In this document: positions 12,021-23,640 of the stretch, one piece after another
Layout of the letters: every line of letters starts with the position of its first letter
Position numbering within the stretch: the first letter of the stretch is position 1
Assembly: GCA_027886175.1 (NCBI GenBank)
Contig: JAJNNQ010000023.1
Span: 3,148,501 to 3,212,500, forward strand
Source of the DNA: Phylloscopus collybita
Lineage: Eukaryota > Chordata > Aves > Passeriformes > Phylloscopidae
Direction: 5' to 3'
Length of the DNA stretch: 64,000 nt
Program-made: the position numbers and the translations under genes
Notes under the pieces: model-generated
The model's database searches: none
What the model saw: only the letters and a program-made list of their open reading frames with translations
Told to the model about the DNA's origin: nothing

Positions 12021-13880
12021 CAAGTCAAGAAGCTGCTTTCTGTCATCAAGTTCCTTTCTCTTTTCAATCCTAAGGGAGACAGATGAGGATTTTTAAAAAA
12101 TTTTTTGTTATTTTATATATTTGCCCTTTCAGCTTCCACCTACTTCCAGCTAGGGAATTTGAAAATCTTTCTGGAAGGGATGCAAAGACTCTTTCAGCTT
12201 TTGGGGTGTTTCCTGTGTTCCTCCTCTCCATGTGTCCACAGCATAGTTTCATGTTTTCGAGGACATCACGTTGATGAGTTTTCTGCTAAAAAAAAATACA
12301 TTCAAAAATGCCTTTCCTCAGTACCTGCACACCCCATGCAGCAGTTTCTTGTGGGTAGAGTGGGTCAGAACAAGATAAAATTAAGAAAATTACAAAATAA
12401 AATTAAGGTTGCCTAACAGTTCTCAATTTTGAGTATAAAACCTTGGCCTGCAGTTGTACAGGCTCTACTTCAGCTCTCATCAGATGTGTGGGTTACCTTT
12501 AGCTTGGGCAAAATAGTTCAGTTAACCTTCCAGGAGGCTTGGGGATGGAGGGAAAACTTTGCTCTACACATTGAGGGGAAAAAAAATTAAAAAAAAAAAA
12601 AAAGAAAAGAAAAAAGAAAACAAAGAAAACAAGAAAAGGCAGAATTGTGGTGTCCAATCTCTGAAAATCTCCTGTCTGCCACAGCAGAACCCCAGGCCTT
12701 GCCAAGGGAGGGGTGATCCTGCTGCTGGGGATGCAACTCTGATTCTCCGTTGAGGAAACCACTTGTCATTGCAGCTTCTTGTAGTTTTGAAATAATGCAT
12801 TTTGCAACCTTCTCAGAGAAACATTAGCACTGAGCATCTGAAATCAGTGGAGATTTTTGTCCTTGCCAAAGATGCTTGGGCTTTGTGTGTTGTTCTTAGC
12901 TGAGTTTGGGGATGCTCTGAGCATCCATGGATGTGCACGCAGCCCAAAATTGCTGCACCAGGGGCTCTTTTGCTGAGGAGCTGAGTCTCGTTTTGATAAA
13001 ACCCCCACATTTTTACCCTTCCAACTTTCGGGTTACAGCACATGGAAATTGCCCAGCAAGTTGTATAAAACGAGGCAGCAGAGGTACTTTTATTTATTTA
13101 TTTATTTATTTTCTCTGGGAATTTCGAGCGTTTTGCAGGTTTGCAACTCTGGCTCCTTTTGTCAGCACTTGGGAGCTGACAAAAGCATAAAAAGCAATTA
13201 CCGGCGGTCCCTTTCTCTCCTTTCTTTTGTTCCAGCCCTCCCCGGCAGCTCGGATCTGAGCTCTGGGCTGCCCAGCTGGTGTTTTCACAGGTGTCTTGGG
13301 CTGGAGAGCAGAGTCCGAGGGAACAAACCAGGAGAGAACAAACCCGCCGCGAAAGGAGCAGAGATAACATCGCCTTGTTTTCCTTCTGCATTCCTCGCCC
13401 TTCCCACTCCGTCCCAAGAAATGCTGTCCCTGCCTCTCTTGCCTCTGCGTGTCTCCTGCCAAATATTCTCTTTATGGATTAATCCTGCTCTGGAGGTTTG
13501 ACAAATGAAAAGAGACACCCAGAAAAAAATAAATTAAAAAAAAATTTAAAAAAAAATCGGTGCAGCCCTGCTTTCTCTGCTTTTAAAGTGAGAGAGCTTC
13601 AAACAGTGGCCTGGGGATCTTCTGGTGTTTTGTTAACCAAAAGGAGTGAGCTTGTCCCTCTTTCAGCCCAGGATTTGCATGGGTGACACCTGCCATGAGG
13701 AGTTTTCTCTGCTCCCCTGGAAGCTGGGGGAAGTTGGCAATCTGCCTCCCACCTCAGCTCTGCAAAAAAAGCAGCAGAGAGCTCCATAACCAGCAAAGAT
13801 ATCCTGCCTGGCTTTGCATTTTTTGGCTGGACGTAGTTCCAGTGAAACCCTCAATGCTATTTGAGCACGGGGTGGGTTGA
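12020..13880. other. Unique DNA with simple-sequence patches
   Basis: No gene or dispersed repeat recognised. It contains an A/G-rich patch (about 12578-12640), a (TTTA)n run (13088-13111) and an A-rich patch (13524-13556). Short frames here do not resemble exons. Confidence 0.45.
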
Positions 13881-13881
13881 G

Positions 13882-13894
13882 TTTTTTTTTTTTT

Positions 13895-13929
<35 letters not shown>
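13882..13929. repeat. Poly-T tract (T13-CC-T33)
   Basis: Two poly-T runs separated by CC, 48 nt in total, immediately upstream of an AT-rich complex block. No retroposon body recognised. Confidence 0.88.
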
Positions 13930-13930
<1 letters not shown>

Positions 13931-14430
13931 GTGCATAGTTTAATTACAGTGGGGCTGTGCACTGACTCTCCATTAATAATACAGTAAATTTCAGCGGCAG
14001 ATTAAATTTCTCTAAAGTAGTAAATTGCAGGGGAAAGTGGAGGAAAGTCATGGTGGAGGAAAATAAGTACATTATAGGTCCTTTATTAGATAGAAGCCCA
14101 TGGCATCAGGCAGACGGGTTCTTACAAACACACACATATGAGAAAAACAGGGCCTGCATCAATCAGCTTATCAAAATCACTTAAAAGAAATGGGCTTCTG
14201 CTGAATGTGTGGAGTGCAATAAAACATCAGTGTAAGGCTGGACGTATATTAACTGGCACAGAAAGATTATGACACGTCCATTACTGAGCTTTCCCCTTCC
14301 TGCTGGCTGCACACGGGGCCAGATCCCTCCATCATGTGTTCCTCAACCTCTGCCTCCCCTCCCAAATTTATTTTATTACCCTTGTTATGGGCAGGCACAC
14401 TATAAAATGACATTACAGGCAGAACAGCCA
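13930..14430. promoter_or_regulatory. Candidate conserved noncoding element
   Basis: About 500 bp of complex AT-rich sequence free of repeats, with words such as AGTTTAATTACAG, CCATTAATAATACAG, GCAGATTAAATTTC, GTCCTTTATTAGATAG and AATCAGCTTATCAAAATCAC. No coding frame. This is one of the longer uninterrupted unique AT-rich islands in the first half of the window. Conservation is not demonstrable here. Confidence 0.33.
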
Positions 14431-15239
14431 CATGAGAGATGCTGACTCTGCCCCGACATCAAATGCACTTTGTAAGGGGCTATGTAAATACTTTGCTAAT
14501 CTGGTGCCATCTGAGAGCACAGGAGAAATGAAAATGGGTGAAAGCCCTGCTCAAGCACTTCTGATCCCCTGCAGGCCCCCTCTCAGCACCTCTGGGCTCT
14601 CCAGGGCCCGTCCTGCCCTGCTCTGGGGTTTGGGGCAGCCTTGGGTTGGCCAGCAGCTGGTACCTGGGCAAGCTTCAATGGAGCTGATGGCAACCCCGTG
14701 AGCATGGGCAGGTGAAGGTTTTCTGTGGGAGCCTGCCAGTGCATTAAAACTTCAGTGAATGTTAATATTGAGTGTGATGTGTGTGCACAGAGCTGGGAGG
14801 GGAGGGAGCAGCTGGGGACACCCAGGGGTGGGGCAGCAGCTCAGGCTCTGAGCCCTCTCTCATCCAACTCGTTTTACATGGAGGTGCCAGTGCCTCATGG
14901 GTGAATAATCCAGATTATACCACACCACTTTGTGTCTTTAGCCATTTATGCAGGTGTTGGAAGGGAGAACTGCTTGGTCTGCTGCAGCCAAATGGGCTGT
15001 GCCAGCAGGGACATGGGGACAGGGGCCTTGGGACATGTGTGCTGGATAGATGAGATACCAGAGGAGATGTGTGTGTGTATATATATACATATATATATGG
15101 CACCAAAAAATATTTTTTTTAAAAAAAAACACTTTTTGGAGCCAGCAACTGCGCTTAAAATCAAACAAGAGATGAAGGAATTTTTCAACCCAAATCATAA
15201 GAGACCCTGGGGGGGGACACAGGATTATGGACACTTATA
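14431..15239. other. Unique DNA with TG/TA microsatellite
   Basis: Unique sequence ending in a compound (TG)n(TA)n stretch near 15068-15098 and an A/T run near 15104-15130. No gene recognised. The open frames across the TA repeat (YIYVYIYTHT) are artefacts. Confidence 0.45.
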
Positions 15240-15560
15240 ACTAATGCAAAATAAACAAGGCAAAATTATATGTAATTACTCCTAAAGTCGTTTGCTTGTT
15301 TCAGTAATTGACCTGTGCATTCTTTAATCTTTAATGCTCCTTTAAAATTCAGCCTCAGGGACTCATAACATTTATTGACGTTTGTCATGGTTAAGGCTCT
15401 GGAGGAACTGGGCTTTATTAAAAGTCTTCAAAGAAATATCAGTTTAGGGATAAGCAGCATTAATATTTTGTACACAACATCATCTGCTTAGGAAGCTTTA
15501 CTAGATTTCTTTATGTCTTAGAAAACAATGGCCAAAAAGGGCAGTGCTGGGAGTGGCTTA
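15240..15560. promoter_or_regulatory. Candidate conserved noncoding element
   Basis: AT-rich complex block with TATATGTAATTACTCC, CAGTAATTGACC, TTAATCTTTAATGC, ACATTTATTGACG and GCATTAATATTTTG. No repeat signature and no frame. The dense TAAT/ATTA cores suggest homeodomain-type sites, but this is inference. Confidence 0.35.
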
Positions 15561-16215
15561 GTACAGAACCAGCTGCTGCTATTTTACTGGGGTTTATTAA
15601 TAAAGATATGAGGTTGTGTTTTAATAAAATGAAAAAGGTTGATGCTGGAGGCACTGAGTTGTCTGTTCATGGTGACAGGAGAGTTTTGTCCCAGGCTGGG
15701 TGGAGAGAGGAGCATCAGGAGCAGCTGGGGGAGCGATTTTCTCTGACATGGACGCGCTGTGCGACCTTGCCAAGTGTCACTTGCACCTCCCTTCTGCAGA
15801 AGCCGTGTCCTCCTCTCCCTCTCACAGCGGGGTGAAGTCCACAAACCAGCTTCCAATGTTATGGATCCCCCAGTCTGGAGGCTCTGCACATTTCTGAGTG
15901 TCCACAGGGCTGGTGGGAAATTTTTGCTCTTGGTTCCTGCTCAAATTTTGTTGTTGGTAAATACTGTGCAAAAAAACCCCAAAAAACAACCCCAACCAAA
16001 CTGGGGAGCACCAGCAATGAGCAGCCTGGCTGAAACCTGTTCTTTTTGCCATTTGGGAGGGTGAAAATCCTTGGGTATTTCTCATATTTTAGTATTTCTC
16101 ATATGAGGGGATACTGCAAATAGCTCAGAAAGTTTGTGCCATTGCTCCTTTCACTGCTTTTCTTCCCCAGGCACTGCAGATCTGCCTTGTCAGGTAATGG
16201 CTTAGGAGCAGCAGG
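15561..16215. other. Unique noncoding DNA
   Basis: No recognisable gene or dispersed repeat. A small direct duplication of TAGTATTTCTCATAT-type sequence sits near 16073-16106. Short frames on both strands lack any hallmark. Confidence 0.45.
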
Positions 16216-16490
16216 GAGTTCAGAGAATCCCAGAATGGCTTGTGTTGGCAAGGACCTTTAGGATTATCTCATCCCACCCCCTGCCATGGGCAGGGACCCC
16301 TTCCACTTCCCTTCCACTACCCCAGGGTGCTCCAAACCCCATCCAACCTGGCCTGAACACCTCCAGGGATGGGGCAGCCACAGCTTTTCTGGGCAACCCA
16401 TGTCAGGGCCTCTCCACCCTCACAGGGAAGAATTTCTTCCTCACACCCAATCTAACCCTGCTCTCTGCCAGATTGAAGCCATTCCCCCTG
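16216..16490 (-). mobile_element. CR1 LINE 3' fragment
   Basis: Read on the minus strand it ends with the CR1 3' terminus. On the plus strand this starts AGAATCCCAGAATGG, followed by the usual GGAAGGACCT-like and CATCCAACCTGGCCT words and the GAAGAATTTCTTCCT motif. The fragment covers only the 3' untranslated part and perhaps the extreme end of the reverse-transcriptase frame. It is 5' truncated, as is normal for CR1, and immobile. Confidence 0.88.
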
Positions 16491-17410
16491 ATGAGTTTGC
16501 TCAGTTCTCAGCTGACATTTGTGCTTCCCTGAGGGGACAAAGGGGGACACAGGATCCTCTCCAAGCAGCCACTGGACTGTTCCCCCAGGAGCAGACCCTG
16601 CCTCCTGCCCAGGGTTCTGTGGCTGCCCCTCAAAGGCTGCACTCAGATGCCAGAGGTGGGGGTGCACCAGTGTCCCACCTTCCTGAGGCTTCCTCACTGG
16701 GCAAAGGCTCTTACTAAAAATGGTTATTTTGCGCTGCTGGGTTGAGCTTCCTCCAGCTTTGGCACAAAGAACCATTTTTCTCTTTCCTTCCTGGGCTCAG
16801 TCATGCCACCCACAATCATTTGAGCTTCTTGTTGATTTTCCTTCTCTGCCTCTGTCCTTGGATTCCTTCTCTATTAAACCAGTGAAATGGTAGTGGGGCC
16901 AACTGGAAAACCCCTCTGACACTGAAAATGGGGCTCAGCAAAGGCCATTTCTGAGGAATTTCTCCTGTTTTTTCTTCCAGAGCGAAAAGAATCCGAGTGT
17001 TTTGTTAAAGAAACGAGAGCTCTAACAATCGCTGTATCTATGGTGCTGTTGGAGCAAGGGACTTGTGTTTAGATAGGGGCCAGATTGGAAGCTCATGTGA
17101 CTGAGTAGTCATTTTCAGAAATATTTGGGTTGCCGCCAGCCAGGCTCCTGGTGGGTGTAAGGTTTGGGGACATCAGCAGCGTTCTTAGGGAGCTTCAATT
17201 CGGTCTCTCTGTAGCTGCCCCCGCCTCTCCACCTGGTGTGACAGCAGATAAGCTGTCACAGGTGATGTCAGGTGATGTCAGGTGATGTTTTTGAGGCGAG
17301 GTATTCTTTTTTTTTTTGTCTTTTAAGGGAGACAGCTTCCTCCCCGCCCGCGCCTCAGCCCTGCCGCTGCTGTGCCGGAGCAAGGCTTCCAGCAGAGGGG
17401 CAGAGTTGAG
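16491..17410. other. Unique noncoding DNA
   Basis: No dispersed repeat or gene recognised. A polypyrimidine-CAG at 16962-16980 is followed by a 14-codon frame to a stop, which is too little to call an exon. Three direct copies of an 11-bp TCAGGTGATGT-type unit lie at about 17259-17289. Confidence 0.4.
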
Positions 17411-17900
17411 CTGCCTCTCGCATGAAACACCAAGAGATTTCATTAAATGGCAGAGGAGGGAGCTTGTGTAGAGGGGAGGCTCACCCCAGAGACATTACAG
17501 ATTGTCTCATGCTATTTAAGTGGGCTAAAATTAGAGGGAAAGAATCTGCGGCTAATTGGACTTGTGCATTAATCATAGTCTGCTGCTGGAGTACTTCACC
17601 CATTAGAATGTGTTAATTTGGTAATTACAAGGTGAGGGGGAGGTCTCTCTTTGTAATCCAAAGCCCCTTCTTCATGCTTACTGCACAGAGCAAGAGCAGG
17701 TACGGTGAGAGGCTGGAGGCAGGATTACGGTGTGGGGGTCCCTATTACCACCTCCCACCCCACCTGTGAACACACACACAGGCTCCCCCAGCTCCAGACA
17801 CCTATAATTAAACTGGGTTAGATATTGGGAGCAGAAGGTCCTTCATTCCAGTTAACAGGTAATTAATTGTATCTCAGTTTCCATTGTAATCCCCCCCTAC
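17410..17900. promoter_or_regulatory. Candidate conserved noncoding element
   Basis: Complex sequence with ATTTCATTAAATGG, GCTATTTAAGTGGGC, GGCTAATTGGACTTGTGCATTAATC, GTTAATTTGGTAATTACAAG and, after a GC-richer spacer, CTATAATTAAACTGG and GGTAATTAATTG. Paired TAATT cores recur and there is no repeat or coding frame. In texture it is among the stronger candidates in the first third of the window. Confidence 0.35.
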
Positions 17901-18111
17901 CTTGTTATAAGAAATAATGTGAATGTTCAGTGGCCCCCCGTGTTTGGGAGGGAGGGGATTCTCTTTTTCCAAGGTTCCTCTGAAGGGTTTGGGGAGCTCG
18001 AGGTGGGCCTGGAGGAGCTGTCCCTGTCTCTGTCCCCATTGCAGAAGGCAGAGATTCGCAGGCATGATCCTGCAGCTGAGATGAAATGGGTTGTTTCATG
18101 TCTTATATCCC

Positions 18112-18338
18112 ACAGATATCAGGAAGAAAGTTTCACAGTGAAGGTGGTGAGGCCCTGGCAAAGGTTGTCCAAAGAAGCTGTGGCTGCCCCATCCCCAGGA
18201 ATATTCAAGGTTAGGTTGGATGGGCTCTGAGCAACCTGCTCTCATGGAAGGTGTCCCTGCCCACGGCAGGGGGATGGACTCAGGTGACCTTTAAAAATCC
18301 CTTCCAACCCAAACCACTCCATGATTCTATGACTCCAA
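18112..18338 (+). mobile_element. CR1 LINE 3' fragment
   Basis: Sense-oriented CR1 tail. It carries GTGGTGAGGCCCTGGCAAAGG, GCTGTGGCTGCCCCATCC, the TTCAAGGTTAGGTTGGATGGG and CCTTCCAACCCAAACCA motifs, and ends CCATGATTCTATGAC, the CR1 3' signature. It is 5' truncated to about 230 bp and noncoding. Confidence 0.93.
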
Positions 18339-18950
18339 GCTGTTCATGGATTTACCTTGCTCTAAAGGGCTGCCTTGCCTCCCTCCTGGCAGCTTCTGCT
18401 ACATTCAGAGGTGCTTCATGAATCAGGGCAGATGGGAAAACAGAGAAGAGAATTAACAAGACGGGGAACAGGCAGAAAACTCAGTCAGGGAAATGTAAGA
18501 GACTAAACACTGAGACAGCTCGTGCAAAATATGGATTTTTCCGAGGGATGTAAAACACTAATGACTAAAAACACTGAGATGTATGTGCTCTAATGAGAAG
18601 AAAATCAGACTGGAGCTTGCAAAGCAACGCTGCCTCCAGTGCCTTTATTCTGGCAGCAGGCTCCTTTCCCAGCTCTACCCTCAGAGATGCTCAGAGAGGA
18701 GAAGCCCCTTCATGTCAGACCCCATTTCCCCCTCTCCCCGTTGCTTTTCTGCTTTACCTGGGGGGGCAAACAGCCTTTTGGGGGAAGTGGTTCCCACTGC
18801 AGCTGGAACCTGGGCAGGGCAATGTTTGCTGGAAGGAGCCTGCTGTGCCGACAGAGCCCTGCACAAGCCCCGCTGTCGTTCCCAGCCCATTTCCCAGCCT
18901 ATTTCCTCGCAATTGCAGCTGCTCCCTAATCTCTGCAAAGGTCGCAGCCG
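18339..18950. other. Unique noncoding DNA
   Basis: No gene or dispersed repeat recognised. Three overlapping plus-strand frames (96-125 codons, 18583-18964) and long minus frames cover the same DNA, which argues that none is real. Confidence 0.4.
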
Positions 18951-19770
18951 CTGGCTGTGAGTGACTTCGGCTGTGATATATTTGTGGGCAGCCCCGGCAG
19001 CCCTCACAAACAGCGACCTGAGGTAGTGACCTCCACAAACCACATCATTTTCCACTTGGGCACCTCCAGATTGGTTCTCCGGATCCGCGAGAACCAGGAG
19101 GGCCGGTTTCGACTCCGGCGCGATAATTTGCTGGCTCATTAGCACTGACTCCTTCAAGGGGGCACCTTTAATGTTGCTCGGCCTAAAAATCTGACCCGTT
19201 TCCCCCCCCTCTCCCCTCTTACAGCTCCTCGCAGATTTCCCTGCCGTTGATCTGTGTGTACTCCCATCCTTCCACGCCTCCGGAAAGATCAGAAGCCTTG
19301 TGAGCAAAAATGAACAAGCCTGCCCTCAGATGGGCCCAAACGCTTTTGCCACAGCCAAAATTAAAACTTTCGGGGGTCTATTTCGTTTATTAATGAAGGA
19401 ATTGCTGGTAGAGGGACACAAAGGGGAGCTCAGCCTTCTTCTGAGGTCTGGCTGCTCTCTGGTGTCACGATTTGGGATCATTGAAGAGCGTTCTGCAGTA
19501 AAATACTTCACAGTAAGCCAACAGCAGGTACCAAGGACTGGAAGTGTGTTTACACAACGAATTTTAATTTTATTAAACTTACAGAGAGTTGCAATAAACA
19601 ATAAGAAAAGCAATTGTGGCCATAACAGTCTAGTTTTTATTAAAAAATTATTTGCATTTTCTGAAACCACCACTGGAAGTTGAAGGTGTGAGAAGGATCC
19701 TTTTTAGTGCTATAAACTGTGCACGTGGGCTACAGACTGCACCCATTGGAATAAAGTGATTACCACCCTC
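18951..19770. promoter_or_regulatory. Candidate conserved noncoding element cluster
   Basis: Complex unique sequence in two parts. The first (18951-19200) is CpG-bearing, with TTCTCCGGATCCGCGAGAACC and GCGCGATAATTTGCTGGCTCATTAGC. The second (19300-19770) is AT-rich, with TCGTTTATTAATGAAGG, GAATTTTAATTTTATTAAAC, GCAATAAACAATAAG, GCAATTGTGGCC and TTATTTGCATTTT (octamer-like). No repeats. A 115-codon minus frame and a 127-codon plus frame overlap each other and match nothing I recognise. Confidence 0.35.
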
Positions 19771-20045
19771 ATTAAGTGGATAAAGACCATTCCCAGCCTT
19801 CTATTTCGGGGATGACTGATGTGAAACCACGTCCAACCCAGCGGATGCTGAAGGGATAATTTTGTTGGAACAGATCTATAATGCACAGTGACTAGGTGTG
19901 AAAGGCACTTCTTCCCTGCGAGGCGCTTTGCACATCCAGGCTGAGCTCCTGGGCTTAATTAGCAGCACCCAGAGCCATCCTGGGGAGCTGGTGCTGCCAG
20001 GCCTTCAGTGCACGTGTGAGAATCGAGTGCTGCTAACTCTGTGAT

Positions 20046-20246
20046 CACAGAATCATTTAGGTTGGAAAAAGACCTTTCAGGCCACGAGCCAAACCCACTG
20101 ACCCAGCACTGCCAAGGCCACCAACGAACCACGTCCCTGAGAGCCACATTTGCACGGTTTTTAAATCGTGGAGACTCCACCTCTTGCCCTGGCAGCCTCT
20201 TCTGGTGCTTGCCAGGGCTTTGGTGAAGAAATCTTTCCTGATTTCC
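20046..20246 (-). mobile_element. CR1 LINE 3' fragment, part 1 of 2 (interrupted)
   Basis: Antisense CR1 beginning CACAGAATCATTTAGGTTGGAAAAAGACC and running through CCACCTCTTGCCCTGGCAGCC to GTGAAGAAATCTTTCCTGAT. It stops abruptly. The expected CR1 continuation (CCAACCTAAACCTCCCCTGG) resumes at 21080, so an 829-bp insertion at 20247-21075 splits one CR1 copy. Confidence 0.9.
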
Positions 20247-21075
20247 TGTGGATTCCCTTGTACCATTAAAGGAATTTCCAACTGCCTTGCCCTGGAAAAG
20301 CGACCCCTCCCAGGTGTAACAAAGGCTTCTCCTGCATGGTTCCCTGAAACCAGGGGACTCCTAATTAAAGTGGGAAGCTGGTCAGAGCAACACACATACG
20401 ACCAACATGGTTAGATCATGTGTTCTCCATTTATTCTCCTGAGGAGGGGGGTTAAATACAGTTTCAGATAGTTTACAGGTGTTCTCTAACTGGCATTCAG
20501 TGTAAAAAAGAATGTCAACAATTTCACCCTAAAGGAAGTCACCGTAACCACACTGTAACTATGCTATCTAATGCTTAAACACACCTTAAAGTGAATTTCT
20601 AACTGTGCCACAGGCCTGTCTACTCCTAGACAGGCCTGAAACTGAGGCCCAGTTTGGGGTGGTCCAAATCTCATCCCAAAATACCTCATGCCCACGTTCC
20701 CTAAGAAATTCTGCTACAGTTCCCTGCAAACATGGTGTAATCTTCTCCCTGGGTTTCTCAAGCCCATCACCCCTGCCATGGTTTCCCCTTTCCCTATTTC
20801 CCCATTGGCTCTGGGGGCCTGGTGTCCACTTTCTGTCTTCCCTGTGGTCAGTTACCCCCTGCCCTGCCCCCTGTACCACCCACGGACCTGAGACACTATA
20901 TAACTGAGGAAAACCACAGGATCACTCTCTTCTACCTCACCCTCTCCCCAGTTCGGGGTGGAGGGAGTAAAAATGGATTCTGGAGTTTAAGAAAGAGACT
21001 TTTCTCCTTTGTTTCTCTGCTGGTGGCAGAACCTCCCTGGACACGATGATCACTGCTGCCACATGTGCTGCTACA
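20247..21075. mobile_element. LTR-like insertion nested in CR1
   Basis: Exactly the sequence that interrupts an otherwise collinear CR1. It starts TGTGGATTCCC and ends GCTGCTACA, that is TG...CA termini. Flanks GATTTCC (20240-20246) and GATGCCC (21076-21082) look like a decayed target duplication of the CR1 sequence. A TATA-like TATATAA lies at about 20897, and a TTTATT (AATAAA on the minus strand) lies near 20431. These signals do not settle the orientation. It has no recognisable coding remnant, so it is read as a solo LTR of unidentified family. Confidence 0.6.
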
Positions 21076-21262
21076 GATGCCCAACCTAAACCTCCCCTGG
21101 TGCCACTTGAGATTGTTTCCCCTTGTCCTGTTCCCTGGGAGAAGAGCCTGGTCCCCACCTGGGCACAGCCTCCTGTCAGGTGGAGAGCAATACATTTGTA
21201 GAGAGCAATAAATTTGCTCTTCTACCTCCTTTTCTCCCCTGAGGTTCCCCCAGTTAACATCC
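21076..21262 (-). mobile_element. CR1 LINE fragment, part 2 of 2
   Basis: Continuation of the CR1 split at 20246. It shows CCAACCTAAACCTCCCCTGG, CTTGAGATTGTTTCCCCTTGTCCTGT, CTGGGAGAAGAGCCTGGTCCCC and the AGCCTCCTGTCAGGTGG motif, all in the order expected for antisense CR1. A local 15-bp direct duplication (GTAGAGAGCAATA/GGAGAGCAATAC) is present near 21181-21215. Confidence 0.88.
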
Positions 21263-21344
21263 ATTTAGTCTGGCTGAAGCTTTCGTATCTCACCAGAAAC
21301 TGAGCTATTTCCAGATACAAACCCATTCATTTCTTCAGTGAAAA

Positions 21345-21347
<3 letters not shown>

Positions 21348-21392
<45 letters not shown>
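21348..21392. repeat. Poly-T run, 45 nt
   Basis: Uninterrupted T45 followed by AATTGAGC. No LINE or SINE body is recognisable upstream, so its origin is unknown. Confidence 0.9.
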
Positions 21393-21396
<4 letters not shown>

Positions 21397-23100
21397 GAGC
21401 TCCTCAGAATTATTCAGTTCTGAGAAATTTGTTTCAAAAAAGAAAACGAAATTTTGGAATTCTGACTATTCAGCTTGTCTCCCTTATGCTTTTATTCTCC
21501 ATCTCCCATATCTCCGTGTTTTATTTCATGACATCCAACTGGCAGATGTCTGTTACAAAAGGTATAATTCTTTGCAGAAGACAAAAAGTTGTTTTGATCA
21601 GTATTTAGTAGATGCCATTACTTCAAAAAACAGTAGCATTTCACCTACTACTCACCTACTATTTTGGTAGGTTCACTCTAGTCACAACAGACAAACTAAT
21701 GCATAATTATCATAAACAAGAGATTTAATGTGTTTCATTGACATTTGGGGCTGTTCTTGAACAGAAGGCTTTACAAAATGCCAGCTTTTCACGGGGAAAT
21801 AAATCAGTAATGATTTTCAGTGGCTGTTTTCCTTACAAGAACCCCTCCCTGTTTGTTTCTCCCGTAAACCTGGAGGCAGGCTGGGATGCAAGTGAGCTTG
21901 TGGGGTCCTGCAGAGGAGGTGAGGAGCACAGGCCTGTGCTGGTTTGCCCTACTTGCCTGTTCTCTCCACCTTTCTGATACTAAAACGAAGCAGAAAGGTT
22001 TTATTTGCTCCAGCTGCAGTGGAAGGCAATGCTGGAAATGCACCACCGAGTCCTGATTCTTCCTCCTTTCCCTTAATTGTGTCCTTCGAAAGCAGAGTCC
22101 TCTAGTGCTAAAAGAAGATGATGGCAAACTGCCTTGTTAACCTATTTTAAGTAAATCTGTATTGAGTTTCCTGCTGTGCCTAAAAGCTGGAAGTCCCAGT
22201 AGAGTTTTATATTTTATCCCTGCACTAGCTTTCTCTGGACTTTAATTCCCCACTTCCTTTTTTTCTTCTACCCCCAAAGAAATGCAAATTTAATTTCACA
22301 GGAAATAAGGATATGCTTGAATAAGACAAGATTTTTTTTTTTTTTTTTTGCCAATATCTCTGTGTCTCCCACTGGTTAGGAGCTGATTTTGAGGGATCTA
22401 ACATTTTGCCTTTCTTAAAACAAATTCTTTGCATACAGCAGCTTCCCACAGACTCCTTTAGCACAGAAAGGCAAAAAGAATTTCAGCAGAGAAAATTCTG
22501 CATAGAAGAATAGGATAGCACAGGCCACCTGTATGGTATTAGCAGGAGATGAGCCAAAAGATATTGCTGATCTGTATTAATAATTAATTTAATTTTCTAT
22601 AGCCTGCTTATAAAAGTTCCTCAACAAATTTGCAGAGTGTATAATGTATGTATCACTGAATTGTAGCTATTTCTGGAGTACTTCATCTGTTCCACTGCAG
22701 ACATGGGGACGGTTTTTAATAGTTTAGGTCAGTAAGTCATTATGAAAGCCTCCACTGAAATAATACTCTTGAAATAATAATATTGGATGTGGGCTACATT
22801 GTTAAAGGTGTTTTTTTTTTTTTTCTTTTCTCCTTCATTATGAGTTCCTGCTTTCTTTCTGTTGTGATGTGACATATGGCTTGCAATGATAGCCACTGGA
22901 CCTATGGGGAACACTGAGAGGATATTTAACTTTTTCTAAAGGGGATTTAACATGAGAATATAAAGAATGAGATGCAGCCATGGTCTGCCAAGAGGTGTCC
23001 CAGCCCATGTGCCCTTACCAAATAAAACCATCCAAAGAGATCCTTATAGGGGGAGTTTTATTACTCATCACAGTGGCCCAGACACTGCCAAAGTTCTTTG
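21393..23100. other. AT-rich unique DNA
   Basis: Complex AT-rich sequence without recognisable repeats apart from short T runs (22332-22349 and near 22810-22824). 22560-22800 contains GATCTGTATTAATAATTAATTTAATTTTC and other TAAT-rich words and may be a conserved element. No coding region supported. Confidence 0.4.
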
Positions 23101-23183
23101 GAAAAAAAAAAAAAAAAGAAAAAAAAATAAAAAAGAAAAAAAAAAAAAAAAAAAAAGGAAAGAAAAAAAAAAGAAAAAAAAAG
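23101..23183. repeat. Poly-A/(AAAG) simple tract
   Basis: About 83 nt of A with scattered G. It gives polylysine frames on the plus strand and polyphenylalanine frames on the minus strand, both artefacts. Confidence 0.9.
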
Positions 23184-23640
23184 TGCTGTTTGTTGCTGCC
23201 ACTTATGAATTTTACCTGAAACACCTGACCTGGAAGCACACAAGCTCCTCACCACCACCCTGACATACATCCAGGCTGGCCAATGCCCACCTTGGACAGA
23301 TGTTTCCTGAACTTGGGTCCAAGCCCCAGGCTGCAGCCCAGGCCTATCCTTACCCTTAGGCTCGTGTTTAACTGCTTTGCTAACTCAGGACTCAGGGATC
23401 ATCACCACATCCTTGCTTATCTTTTTCCCTTCTTCTCACCAGAGCTCCAACCTGGCTCGTTCCAGGGGATCTGGCAAAGCTCTCCCCCAGTGGTGTGGCT
23501 GGCAGGAAGGTCTGGGCAGTGGGGTGCAGCTGGGAAATCGGGTCTAAAATGCAAGAGCAGCAGCCCAGGGTGATGGGCGTGTGGCTAGGCAACAGCGTGG
23601 GGAGAGGAGGAATGATCTCTCTTTGTCAGACAGCAGAGCT
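23184..23640. other. Unique noncoding DNA
   Basis: Moderately GC-rich unique sequence with no recognisable gene or repeat. Confidence 0.4.

Noticed and set aside
16962..17035. Acceptor-like polypyrimidine-CAG followed by SEKNPSVLLKKREL and a stop
   Set aside because: Only 14 codons, no partner exon or donor recognised; consistent with chance.
19101..19125. tRNA T-arm-like GGCCGGTTTCGACTCCGGC
   Set aside because: The loop has an extra T and no acceptor, D or anticodon arm could be placed around it.
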